A DNA stretch of 64,000 nucleotides from Colias croceus (Eukaryota; Arthropoda; Insecta; Lepidoptera; Pieridae). A model generated the notes under the pieces. The model did not search any database and had not been told where the DNA came from. It saw only the letters and a program-made list of their open reading frames with translations. Made by a program: the position numbers and the translations under genes. The stretch's first letter is position 1, and each line of letters starts with the position of its first letter. The stretch spans positions 10,488,001 to 10,552,000 of the forward strand of contig NC_059545.1 of NCBI RefSeq assembly GCF_905220415.1, written 5' to 3'. Below, piece after piece: positions 24,627-34,886 of the stretch.

Positions 24627-24841
24627 CTAGCTGTGCCCCGCGGTTTTACCCGCGTTGCTCCGATCTGTAGGTCTTAGCGTGATGATATATTATAGCCTAT
24701 AGCCTTCCTCGATAAATGGGCTATCTAATACTGAAAGAATTTTTTTAAATCGGACCAGTGTTTCTGAGATTAGCGCGTTCAAACAAACAAACAAACGAAC
24801 TATTCAGCTTTATAATATGTATCAAGTTTAAATATATTAGA
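24627..24841 (-). mobile_element. Helitron copy, CAAA-rich family
   Basis: On the minus strand it ends ...GGGGCACAGCTAG before T. Inside are the family marks TCGGACCAGT, AATGGGCTATCTAATA and a (CAAA)n stretch. The 5' end near 24841 is eroded. Confidence 0.7.
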
Positions 24842-24949
24842 GGTATTACATACTAGTCTTAGGAAATAATATTGTAATACTGTGCTAGTCTGGTGGAAAG
24901 CGCCAACTACGTAATATAGTATAAGCACAAACAATAAAAAAGTCTGATC

Positions 24950-25013
24950 AAAACAGGCTTTAATATTGTTTTTATCCCAGGTCAACCCGGGCGGAGCCGG
25001 GACGAGCGGCTAG
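24950..25013 (+). mobile_element. Helitron 3' end fragment
   Basis: CCGGGCGGAGCCGGGACGAG followed by CGGCTAG and T. A GC hairpin precedes CTAG. It faces the opposite way to the copy at 24627..24841. The left extent is unclear. Confidence 0.55.
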
Positions 25014-25995
25014 TATTACATATAGTAGGAATAAAATAATAGGAATTAATAACTTTCTAACAAAACAATACCTTATACGATCTACGAAATATCCTAAAAT
25101 TACCGACTGTTACTAAGCCCATGTAAAGACGTTAATAATAACGAGGACCTTAATTAAACAGATTGTACAAAGGCATTGTGGTCTCAATATTAGTTAAGTT
25201 TCACAATTAAACATAATATTGGTTAATATTCCACATCGGTTAATGTACGTAATTGTATTCTTTTGTTATATTTTTTTCATAATTTTATTTATTCAGTAAA
25301 CAGGAATATAATTGGATTTTTTATTAGATGTTGCGGAAATGTGGAACAGGCAAACATTAAATGATTGAAAAAGATGGTTTTAGTGAATCCCTTGACGTTG
25401 TTCGCATTACTTATTGTCTAAAACTTAAAGAAGTAGATAGGTACCTATCTATTTAGTTAATTATAATAAAATAGTTCAATCGTTTGTTTTCTAATCGCAA
25501 GAAACTATATAACACACAGGTAGAGTTGACAGACATTTCTTTATTTTTATCTGCATTAAATAAAAATATCTTGCATTGATGTTTCAAAATTTCGTATATT
25601 TTAAATAATTTATTTGTAAAAAGTACGAATGCACAGAGAAATTTGCTTAGATTTTCCACCTTTTTCCTAAATTACGTACCTAAAATAAGTCATGCCATAA
25701 CAAGAGATGGCGAGTAATCAAATAACTATGGTACTTATATTCAATCTCCTAGACGTAGAATTTAAGTAAACAGACGGTCGTTCCGCAATATTTATTTGAT
25801 AAAATCTTGCGGTGATTGCCGACGGTCTGAGAGGACGTCATTTTAGGAGGGCTTGAAGAGTACACGGGGGAAAATTTGGTGCGATTTCGCCACGTTTTTT
25901 AAAGGTAATATTGTCCTTTCGTGCACGGTAAAGAGAATTTTGTTGTTATTCATGTGATAACTAAATATTATTTAAATTTTAAAGTTTAAACTAGA
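25014..25995. other. Intergenic, no feature seen
   Basis: AT-rich. The open frame at 25453..25659 has no recognisable content. Confidence 0.4.
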
Positions 25996-25997
25996 TA

Positions 25998-27409
25998 AGG
26001 TAAAGGCTCCTAATACGGCGGTAGTCAAAATCGCTTCCTAATACGGTGGTATTTCTATTTTCGAGTTTTATTCCTGTTTTATAAATTTTAAGTACACCAA
26101 AACGTAAGCTATTTATTCCAAATTTATTACTCCATGACTTAACTAACGTTTGCAAGTATAGCACATAGACAACACAACAAGATCAATCAATCTGTGTAAC
26201 GGCATCGACATGAGAGGTGTTTCCATACAAACGCGAAACAACAAAAGTAAGTACACTAATATTTATAAACTAAGTTTTTCGTATTAAAAAGCCGTTCAAG
26301 TTTGTATATGTATTGTTTATTGCATTTTCCTACTATTACACTCACTATTTAAATAGCTTGTTTCATATTTGTAAGTCATTTTCTACCCAAAAAATAAGAA
26401 ATAAAATACCGCCGTAATACGATACAAATTTTATAGATTAATCCTAATACGGTGGCATAACTCCGAAATAGGAAAAATACTGGGCATGTTTAATTGTTTA
26501 TAACTTTCATTTTATTTACTTATTGAATTAATTCCAAGATTAGTTGGAATAATTATTAATCTGATAAATTAGAAACCATATTCTGCGGTATGTTTTCTTA
26601 ATTAGAAATCCAGTTAAATATGAAAATGGTTGAGTACAAAATGTTTGTTTCTTAGAAGGGGTAAAAATAGGAAGGTGTATTTTAATGTATCACAAATCAT
26701 TTATTTTGTATAACTGTTGATTTGAGTTTTACACATCTGAGCCAAAAAACTGTTATCATTTGATTAAGCATTTACATTCTCTTGTTTATCGAATTTTTGA
26801 TGGGTCAGAATTAGGATTATTAAAAACACGAGTAGTTTTCCTATTACGGTGGTAGATATTTCCAGGTAACTCTGTATTAGGTTATATATGATCTCCTATT
26901 ACGGCCCTATTTCATAGAACTTAAAATTATCAGATTTAGGGTTGCGTAAATAAATAAGAAGTTTTGTGTCTTTTTTTGTGGATTCTTATTTGATATGCGT
27001 GTTTTTTTTCCGATAAAACTAAAAGCATAAATGAAACACATTAAAAGTGAATCAACGTAATCAAACCAATGGTTAATGAATAAAAAACTTACAATTTACT
27101 TTACTAACACATTCCTATTATTTAACAAATATTATTTGTACGGAACTTCAATGTATATAATATCTGACCCTCCGTATTAGGAGCCGCCTACCGCAGTATT
27201 AGGCTCTGACCAAAATCATACCTCCGTATTAGGGAAAATCGACATGACTATTTAAATAATTTTTTAAAATAAGAAATATCATGAAAATAAACATAGACTC
27301 AACAGCAATACAAAATTTAAGTTCCACTTTTAACGATAAAGTGGTTTGGCACCTTTAGAAAGACTTTTTCAAATGTTGCGAAATACCTCCGTATTAGGTG
27401 CTTTTACCT
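25998..27409. mobile_element. 1.4-kb DNA transposon with repeated CCTAATACGG decamer
   Basis: Terminal inverted repeats: AGGTAAAGGCTCCTAATACG at left and, as complement, AGGTAAAAGCACCTAATACG at right, flanked by TA (25996..25997, 27410..27411). The left part carries CCTAATACGG near 26008, 26037 and 26442, with CCTATTACGG near 26840 and 26894. The right part carries the inverse CCGTATTAGG near 27172, 27223 and 27389, plus variants. The interior is AT-rich with no coding frame, so the element is non-autonomous. TA flanks would fit Tc1/mariner-like mobilisation, but the superfamily is undetermined. Confidence 0.8.
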
Positions 27410-28124
27410 TACTGTTTTATTTCAATTTTTTCTTACTTTGTTATAATTATTAGAACAATCCATACGTTACGCATTCGTCATAATTCCAACTATCGATTTT
27501 TTTTTTCTATCAATTGTGGAACGTCACTTTAGAAGGGATCTACCACAGTTAAGTATTTACAATCATCTATAATACATTTGCGAATTGGGCTACTCTGTAA
27601 AAAGTTATTATAGTAATAAAAAATATACGCGTAGACTTGAGAAGCTCCTCTGTTTTTCGCCGCTTCAAAAAAGCAGCAGAATAGTTCAAAATATGTATCC
27701 GAACAACACGCATTGCGCCCTAAGGTTGGCGTAGGGAAAGAAAAATGTGTACCTTGTTATTTTGGCAACATTCGTTTGAACGCTCCGATGATTATGGCGG
27801 AATCCAGTTTATTTCTTTTGACATTTCTTTTTTATAAATGGTAAGAGTTAATGTTGTTACCGCAAATGTAGATTTAATGGTCGACATTTTTTATTCGAGT
27901 GAACATCTATCCGTATATTTATATAATTTATGTTTATAAAAGTATAAAGAATACGAAAACACGCATCTATTCATTTCATTTTAAGATTTTAAAGCATTCA
28001 AGTTTAAAAAACGCCTAGATAGATAGTAAAAATAATCATTGGTTTGGAAACATTGCTATCATTTAACTGTAAGGTGTTTCTATTTACAAAAGTAATTTTT
28101 GAGGGTCTATACCTTTATTTTGTA

Positions 28125-28323
28125 CTAGCTGCTCCGCGCGGTTTCACCCCCGTGGCTCTACTCCTGTTGCCCGTAGCGTGATGAAATATAGCCTATAACC
28201 TTCCTCGATAAATGGGCTATCTAACACCGAAAGAATTTTTCAAATCGGACCAGTAGTTCCCGAGATTAGCGCGTTCAAACAAACAAACAAACAAACTCTT
28301 CAGCTTTATAATATTAGTATAGA
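28125..28323 (-). mobile_element. Helitron copy with clean A/T boundaries
   Basis: On the minus strand it starts TCTATACTAATATTATAAAG after A and ends in AGCTAG (..GCGGAGCAGCTAG) before T. Inside: (GTTT)n, GCGCTAATCTCGGGAACTAC and TTCTTTCGGTGTTAGATAGC. 199 bp. Same family as the copies at 24627, 33571 and 53868. Confidence 0.85.
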
Positions 28324-28890
28324 TGATAAAACTTGTCAATTAATCAGTTCTGTTATTTGGTATGTATTTATTTAAAAGTTTGAAATCTTAGAGCATTAAT
28401 GCTCTAAGCTTAGCTCTAGTTGAAATTGCCAATATAAAAAAATATTAAACGATTTTCTTTAAGTATACTAATTGTTTATCCATATTTTATACAGGGTGTG
28501 ATATTACAGGAAGGTATTTAGGAGAAAAAGTGGGAATAAATATTGATGTCACATAAAATAAATCTATCCTAGAGTAATTTGTCGTTCTAACAATTTTGTG
28601 CCACGGCTCATTAATATCCTGTCTTTATCAAGAGAATACTAGGTATACTAGTTTAATTATGCGCAATAAATAATAATTATGCGTTTAATTGTAGGCAATT
28701 ATTCATTTAAAGTCTCAGATGCAATGTTATATCTTAGGAAGTGATATTAATTAGATTTTTACTAGGTGATTGACAATGATGGATATCTGTAATTATTGTG
28801 TTTAGAGAACTCGGTTGTGGTTAGGTATATTAGCGTTAGCTACTATTAAGTATTCTGTGGTTATATGCTATGAACCTAAGTATAACTTAG

Positions 28891-29777
28891 AGTTTGGCTA
28901 ACGAAAGATGAGACTGGGTTTTTATTTCGAAAATTTATATGGCAACACTTATAATTACGTAATTGTCATTAAAACCTGAGTTGTTGATGTGTCAAAGTGA
29001 AAATGATTTCCGCGATTTTAGTGATTTATAATTGAAAACGAGACGAAAACATTGAAATGCGACTTAAAAAAGGTTCTTTTTATTATGATTAGTAAATTTG
29101 AAAAGAAACAAGTTGAAAGAGATGTAGTTTTCAAAGAAAAATAAGAGTGTTTACGTGAAATATCTCAATGCATTGTTAAGTGTGACTTTGATATTTTGAT
29201 ACTATTCATTTTGATTGCATTGTTTAATATTTATTATTTTGCAGGTAACATGGATGATACCAATAGTCCAGTTATATTCTATTCAAGCAACAATAAAAAA
29301 AATTGAATGATCTGTTTCGTTCAAAATGTTTAAAGACACAAAATCTTGACGAGATTTCTTCTATGACCGGACCATGTTATTCGTGTTGAAGATAGTATAA
29401 AAAACGAAATGTAATAACTGCAGAAATGGAAGGGTTCATAATAAGAGTCAGAGATAGTGATAATGATTCTTACTATTCACTCGCGGTTGAATTTTTACAT
29501 TTGATATTGATTAAACAAACTTTAATTGTATTTTTATTGTGTTTTTTCTTGCTTTCATTCGGTGTTCTTTTTTGTCTATCTGTATCACTTAACTGTTCTA
29601 AGTATATTACATATAACAATATTATAAAGATGAAGAGTTTGTTGTTTTTTTTTGTTCGTAAGAGAAAATAATAAATAAAAGTATTAAAACTATATTTCCA
29701 ACTATAACCTAAGTTGCCATATGTTGATTTTTTGAATTTGCCGCCTTTTTCCAGTCTCATCTTTCGATAGCCAGACT
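28891..29777. mobile_element. 0.9-kb element with inverted termini
   Basis: The left end AGTTTGGCTAACGAAAGATG continues GAGACTGG. The complement of the right end reads AGTCTGGCTATCGAAAGATG and GAGACTGG: 25 of 27 bases match. Further in, ATATGGCAAC occurs in both arms. The interior holds only short AT-rich open frames (29426..29671, 29473..29760), which show no transposase motif. No clear target duplication. Unclassified non-autonomous DNA transposon. Confidence 0.75.
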
Positions 29778-29780
29778 ATA

Positions 29781-30980
29781 TCCTCCTAAGACCCAGATCG
29801 GAACTACCAAAGGTAGTCGTAAAAACCCACTGTACAAAATTATGCACAAATTAATTTATTGCTGTCAGACCCAGAGACGTAAAACGTCGTAATTTTGAAG
29901 CTATACCTTCTATGGTTTCGAAAGTATTTTTACCGTAATACCAGGTGTCTATGGGACATTTTTGGTCACCTTCTGTAATTCTATCTTTTGTACAAAATTT
30001 TGTACAGTGGGTCTTAATGTAGCAGAGAAAATAATAAATCAAAATTACAAAAAATAAAGTTTATTATAGAAATTAAATAGAGAACAAAATTTTTCCATTT
30101 AAGATCTTTAGACTTAACTTCTATTAAGGCAATATTAAATTACGCGTCCTCGACTTCTTCTCCCACGACTACCTTCTTCCGCGAGTGCTTATAATATTTC
30201 TTCCACGACTACAATCACGTGTCCAACGTAGACGAATTCGTGTTCTGCTGCGACTTGATCCTCGCAAAAAGGAGAATCATCATTGTCATCTTCAATAAGC
30301 GGCTGTTCATCTTCACTAGAAGAACTTGAAGATGAAGATTCCTCTCTTCCATCTGGCATGTACTCGTCATCTGTCTTATTATATTCAAAAGGGTCCTCTT
30401 CAGCTTCTGACTCATATTCTAATTCATTTAGACACTGAAGAATCTCATTTTCATTAGAATCTAAAATAAAAACAAAAATACTCTCTATGAAAAGCAGATA
30501 CCTAACGTTTGATACTGAGAACCAATGTACAATATATTGAACAAAATAATTGATGACTTTGTGAATCACCTTTATTCAATACAGCAACAAAAAATATTAA
30601 TAGTGTGTAATATTTACACCTTATAGTATAAAATAACATTAAAAGTGACATGGGAAAACTAGTGATTATATAAGTATTTTGAGATTAAACTTACTCTTAG
30701 CACGAGGGAGCGGCAGGTTTCGTCGTTCATCACAGCTAGTTTTGAAAATATACTTATTTTTTTGTTGGCAGCGTTGATAAGATAGACAATACAAACTATT
30801 TAAGTAATTTTGACATGTGAAACTATTCGCGGGAAGATTTGAAAAAAACTACAGTTGTTAAAAGAATAAGTACAAAAAATTGTACACTGGGCGGTTACTA
30901 CTATAAACTATATGACAGAGCTGGGTCAGATAACACTATTTTATTTTGTACAAAATTTTGTACGCGGGGTCTTAGGAGGT
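29781..30980. mobile_element. 1200-bp DNA transposon, TATA target duplication
   Basis: Starts TCCTCCTAAGACCC and ends GGGTCTTAGGAGGT, exactly 1200 bp, between TATA at 29777..29780 and 30981..30984. The 16-bp palindrome GTACAAAATTTTGTAC occurs near 29990 and at the right end; decayed versions lie near the left end (29836) and at 30885. Inside, on the minus strand, is a remnant acidic ORF. Its terminus CCTCCTAAG matches the 3365-bp element at 56649..60013. Confidence 0.8.
30189..30760 (-). pseudogene. Acidic N-terminal remnant of a transposase
   Basis: Main piece 30189..30460: NENEILQCLNELEYESEAEE, DPFEYNKTDDEYMPDG, then eight serines and EDEQPLIEDDNDD. A TTTTAG acceptor at 30461 and a GTAAGT donor at 30694 would join it in frame to an upstream piece ending RRNLPLPRAK (30695 up to about 30760). 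No clear ATG was found in that frame. The acidic, serine-rich stretch with DEYMPD is of the kind found at the N-terminus of several transposase families; no catalytic domain follows. Function is inferred from context only. Confidence 0.5.
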
Positions 30981-30984
30981 TATA

Positions 30985-33570
30985 CCTACAAAAGTACATC
31001 AATAATAAATGATAATGTTTGGTGTAAATTTTCTTAAATTTTTTAGATTAATATTGAATGTTAAAAGTACTTAAGTAGGTAGTTACATTGTGTTCATATT
31101 TTTTTGTATCTTATCGATTAAAATATTTATAATCTCTGTTTTTTATTGTTGCAATAATCTATGGAGCAATAACATCGTAAAATTCGCGCTAAAATATTGC
31201 ACGAGAGGCGGTTTATATACTTCCGTTACGTTTTATAAAACGTTTTCAAACAAAGAATTTACAATTACAACGGGCAACAGGTACATAGCACATACAATAA
31301 AATAGTAAATAATTCGTTCCACAAGTTACTAGAATGATCTAGAACAAAGCTAATTAAAAACGATATTACTGCTATTAATCACACAACATCTGCTGTCTTG
31401 TATTGTCCTCGGGGGAAATATCCAACCTTATTACTGTGCTTCAAGAAAAACTAGTCTATTTTGAGGGGAGTGTTTGTTTTATTAACACTTATTACTTTTG
31501 TTTTATTATTTGTTTGTTTTCTTTCAGGTTGCTACTGAAATATTGGAAATCGTATACCACACAGCAGAGAAAAAGCTCGTATTAATTTTTTTAGACTAAT
31601 TATACGATTTTTATTATAAAACAAAAATTAATATTAAATTTATGTGTTTTCTAATTTTTATGTAAAAAAAAATAGACCAAAAACGAGTGTTTTTAAGAAT
31701 AGAGCGATAGCTATAAAATCTAGGTACAATAACAAAACCTTTTCATTGGAATTATTTTAGAAGCATTTCTTTTTTCTTCATCAAGTCTGTAAACAATTTA
31801 CTCTGCTCTTAACAAAACCTAAACCTTGCTCAGGTATTAAGTGTGAAAGCAGATGCAATTCGCCAATAGACCGATTAACGCAATCCCGGGCGAGTCCGGG
31901 CAAGTCCGAGTAATGCCGGGTAATCCGGGATTCGTTTGCCGCCGATAAATCACTACAAGTGCTAGTTCCTGTGGGATTAACACACAGGGTTGGCAAAAAC
32001 GAACGGGATGGATGTTTTTCGACGGTTTTTGAACGTCAGTTAAAAAAAAAGACGGTTGGTTTTCGACGTTTCTGGAAGTGACCTTTTCAGCAAAAAAGGG
32101 ATGAAAATAATGTAGAGTTATGGGATAAAATCCATTTTCTCATTTTTCTCTTGCTATTTATTCTTTTTGTTTAATTTATATATGGCCAATGGGAGTTAAT
32201 ATGGAAGAATCATATACATAATAAGTTATCATGTGTAAGAGAGTAGCGTAGGTTTACCTAAGTAAAAAAAATCTTGCAAGTTTTCAGTTTATTAAAGAAG
32301 ATTAACTAAAATTCTACGTACTTACCTATCTTTTTTTAAACATATGATCTGACTCTAGTCAGCTCAAAGACCGGCTTAAAGTCCGTTAATATTTGTCAAC
32401 AAACGCAAAAATGAACAGCGAAATATTAACAACATTAAAAACAGCTCAACTTCAGATAATAAAATAAACGGATGAATGGTTAGGTATAGGAATCAATAAT
32501 AATCGACACATGTGTTACAGTTTAATGTTTCTCATCCTTTCACTGTGTAAATTTTTCTATACTTTAATTGTTATAATTAATCTTACTGTTCCTTAATTCT
32601 TTATTTTCAAGGCTCACACAGATATATTTATAAACATGAGATAAGTTATATTATAAAGAGTAGAGCAGAGAGGTGAGTTTTTTTTTTTTTTATTGAAATT
32701 ATTATTACAAATTATAACAATAACTTAAGTCTAAGTCCCACAAAACTGCACATGCAGTTTGTCTATATTATCTATATTATCCTCGTCTAATGATGATATT
32801 TTATGGAAATTTGCTCTGAAATATTGGTTTCATCCTTAATTAAAATTTATAAATTATAGTTTTTAATTTATGTTTCTCGTAAAAAGCTCAACACAGTTTA
32901 TACTTAAATGTTATGTTTTCCATATTGAATCAGAATGTTGCCATTAAAGGTAGTATTTTTAGTGTTGTTACAACCCTAGCAAAGAAAACATTTGGGGGGA
33001 AAACAATCGAAGTCAGCACTAATGACGTATTATCTAGTTCGCTCGTTCGCGCCATTTCTTCGAGCCGCCGTGATTAATGTCCTCGTGCGAATTTAAATTA
33101 CTCCATTGTTGCCAGTTTACAGGATTATTGTGATCGATTTGCTGTTTCCTATTGTTCTAATGATAGCAATACTACAATTGCAGGGCGTATTGCAATGGTA
33201 ATCAATTGATATGAGAGTGAGGAACTAATCAATTCTCGCTAATTTTAAAGCTTATTTCTTATTTTTAGGTTTTTTTTTTTTAATAAAAACTAAACTAAAT
33301 CGAACGTGTTATTTTAATAAATTTCTTTTTCCTTTAGGATTATTCAAGCTATTTTTAGTTTAATTTACTGAGAATAAGTTCACGGCACGAATGTAGAGCC
33401 GCCATAAGACGAAGCAAATAAATGTATAATTTATTATCTACTAGGTTTCCGCCCTTATCCGCCTATCTCTTAGTGTCTAATATTAACTAAATTAGTAAGA
33501 AATATCAAAAGGTTAGTATAATATTCATATAATATTTAGTACGAAGCCAAACACATCCTTATATTATAAA
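30985..33570. other. Intergenic, mostly featureless
   Basis: AT-rich. Short open frames (31090..31305, 31403..31585, 31781..31996) show no recognisable content. A small direct repeat of CGGGCGAGTCCGGGCAAGTC type occurs at about 31885..31930. A probable LINE tail is listed separately. Confidence 0.4.
32677..32775 (-). mobile_element. Retroposon 3' end with poly-A
   Basis: On the minus strand, GTGGGACTTAGACTTAAG leads through AATAATAATTTCAATAAA into about 13 A. This looks like a heavily truncated LINE 3' UTR. No coding part remains. Confidence 0.5.
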
Positions 33571-33795
33571 CTAGCTGCGAGGTGCGGTTTCACCCGCATG
33601 GTTGGTCCAGTTCAGTCCAGTCCAACTGGTCCGCTCCAGTTGGTCTTAGCGTGATGATATATGTATAGCCTATAGCTTTCCTCGATAAATGGGCTATCTA
33701 ACATCGAAAGAATTTTTCAAATCGGACCAGTAGTTCCTGATATTAGCGCGTCAAACAAACAAACAAACTCTTCAGCTTTTTAATATTAGTATAGT
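33571..33795 (-). mobile_element. Helitron copy, CAAA-rich family
   Basis: The minus-strand 3' end is CACCTCGCAGCTAG before T. It shares the AATGGGCTATCTAACATCGA and TCGGACCAGTAGTTCC blocks with the 28125 copy, plus an internal insertion of GGTCCAGTTCAGTCCAG-type repeats near 33603..33645. The 5' end is eroded. Confidence 0.7.
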
Positions 33796-34081
33796 ATACA
33801 TTTGTTTTTCTCTTCAGCCCTCCCATCCTGTACATCAATGTGTAACAACATGCCGACTATCGAAGGCCAGGCGGTTAAGTATGGATTCATCAATAGTTTC
33901 AATTGCAACTACTCAATTGTAATGAAGACAATCGGAATGCAATCAGAGTTGATTGAATAATCATTGATATTATTTACATTTTAAAATTTGTAGTTTTATT
34001 TCTAACTCTAACATATAACAAACTGCTAGATGCACTTGAAGCAATATAAATCAATTATTACCTACTATATCCGCTCGTCCC

Positions 34082-34205
34082 GGGTCCGCCCGGGCTGACC
34101 CAGGATAAAAGCTGACACAATAATACATAGCCTATGTTACTTCTTAATTATGTAGCTTTCTGTTAGTCAAAAATCAAATCTTTCCTTTATAATATTAGTT
34201 TAGAT
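34082..34205 (-). mobile_element. Helitron-like remnant
   Basis: CGCTCGTCCCGGGTCCGCCCGG on the plus strand is the inverse of the GC-hairpin 3' end seen at 25013, and TATAATATTAGTTTAGAT at the other side resembles a Helitron 5' end. The CTAG terminus is mutated. Confidence 0.45.
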
Positions 34206-34717
34206 AGATAAATGGTTTCGTCATAAGTAATAATTATAAATAGCTCTACGAACGATTTACAGAACACGAAGACCTAGTTGTGTTTAAATTTATGTTGAGA
34301 ATATAGCTTACAATAGCATACAGACTCTTCCCCAACAGTTTACCATGTTTGCGACGTCTATAGAAAAGTGAAAAAGCAAGTTAGGGCAATAATAAAAAGT
34401 AGTAAAACAACTTTGAGCTTGAAAGTTTTTCGCAATGAAATGTATAAAACACAATGGCGTGTTTTTATTGCAATATCGCGTTATCGACCTTTGAAGGAAG
34501 CGTGAAATAGTTTCTAATGTTTTGAAAACAACTCAGTTTAATTGTGAAATTGAACACTTACGTTTTCCGATATGTGTATTTTTAGTTGCAATAATATTAT
34601 AGATTGCAATCAAGGCTATATTGGTTTGTTTCATGATACTGTAATAAATCTCTTAAATATACAACAAGGCATATGAAAGCGTGTTTATATACAGTGTTAT
34701 TTTATTATATGAAGAAA

Positions 34718-34886
34718 CTAGCGGTCCGCCCCGGCTTCGCCCGTGGTACATATTAACGTTATCTCTACATAAGAACCATCCTCGTACTTCAAGGAATATA
34801 ATAAAAAAAGAATTATCGAAATCGGTTCAGCCGTTCTCGAGTTATGGAATTACAACGAAAAGTGGCATTGATTTTTATATATTAGA
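34718..34886 (-). mobile_element. 169-bp Helitron, copy A
   Basis: On the minus strand it starts TCTAATATATAAAAATCAAT after A and ends GGGGCGGACCGCTAG before T. It matches copy B at 60219..60387 at all but one position. Confidence 0.85.

Noticed and set aside
25998..27409. Possible CRISPR-like array of CCTAATACGG repeats
   Set aside because: Spacing is irregular, units change orientation between the two halves, and the genome is eukaryotic; transposon subterminal repeats explain it.
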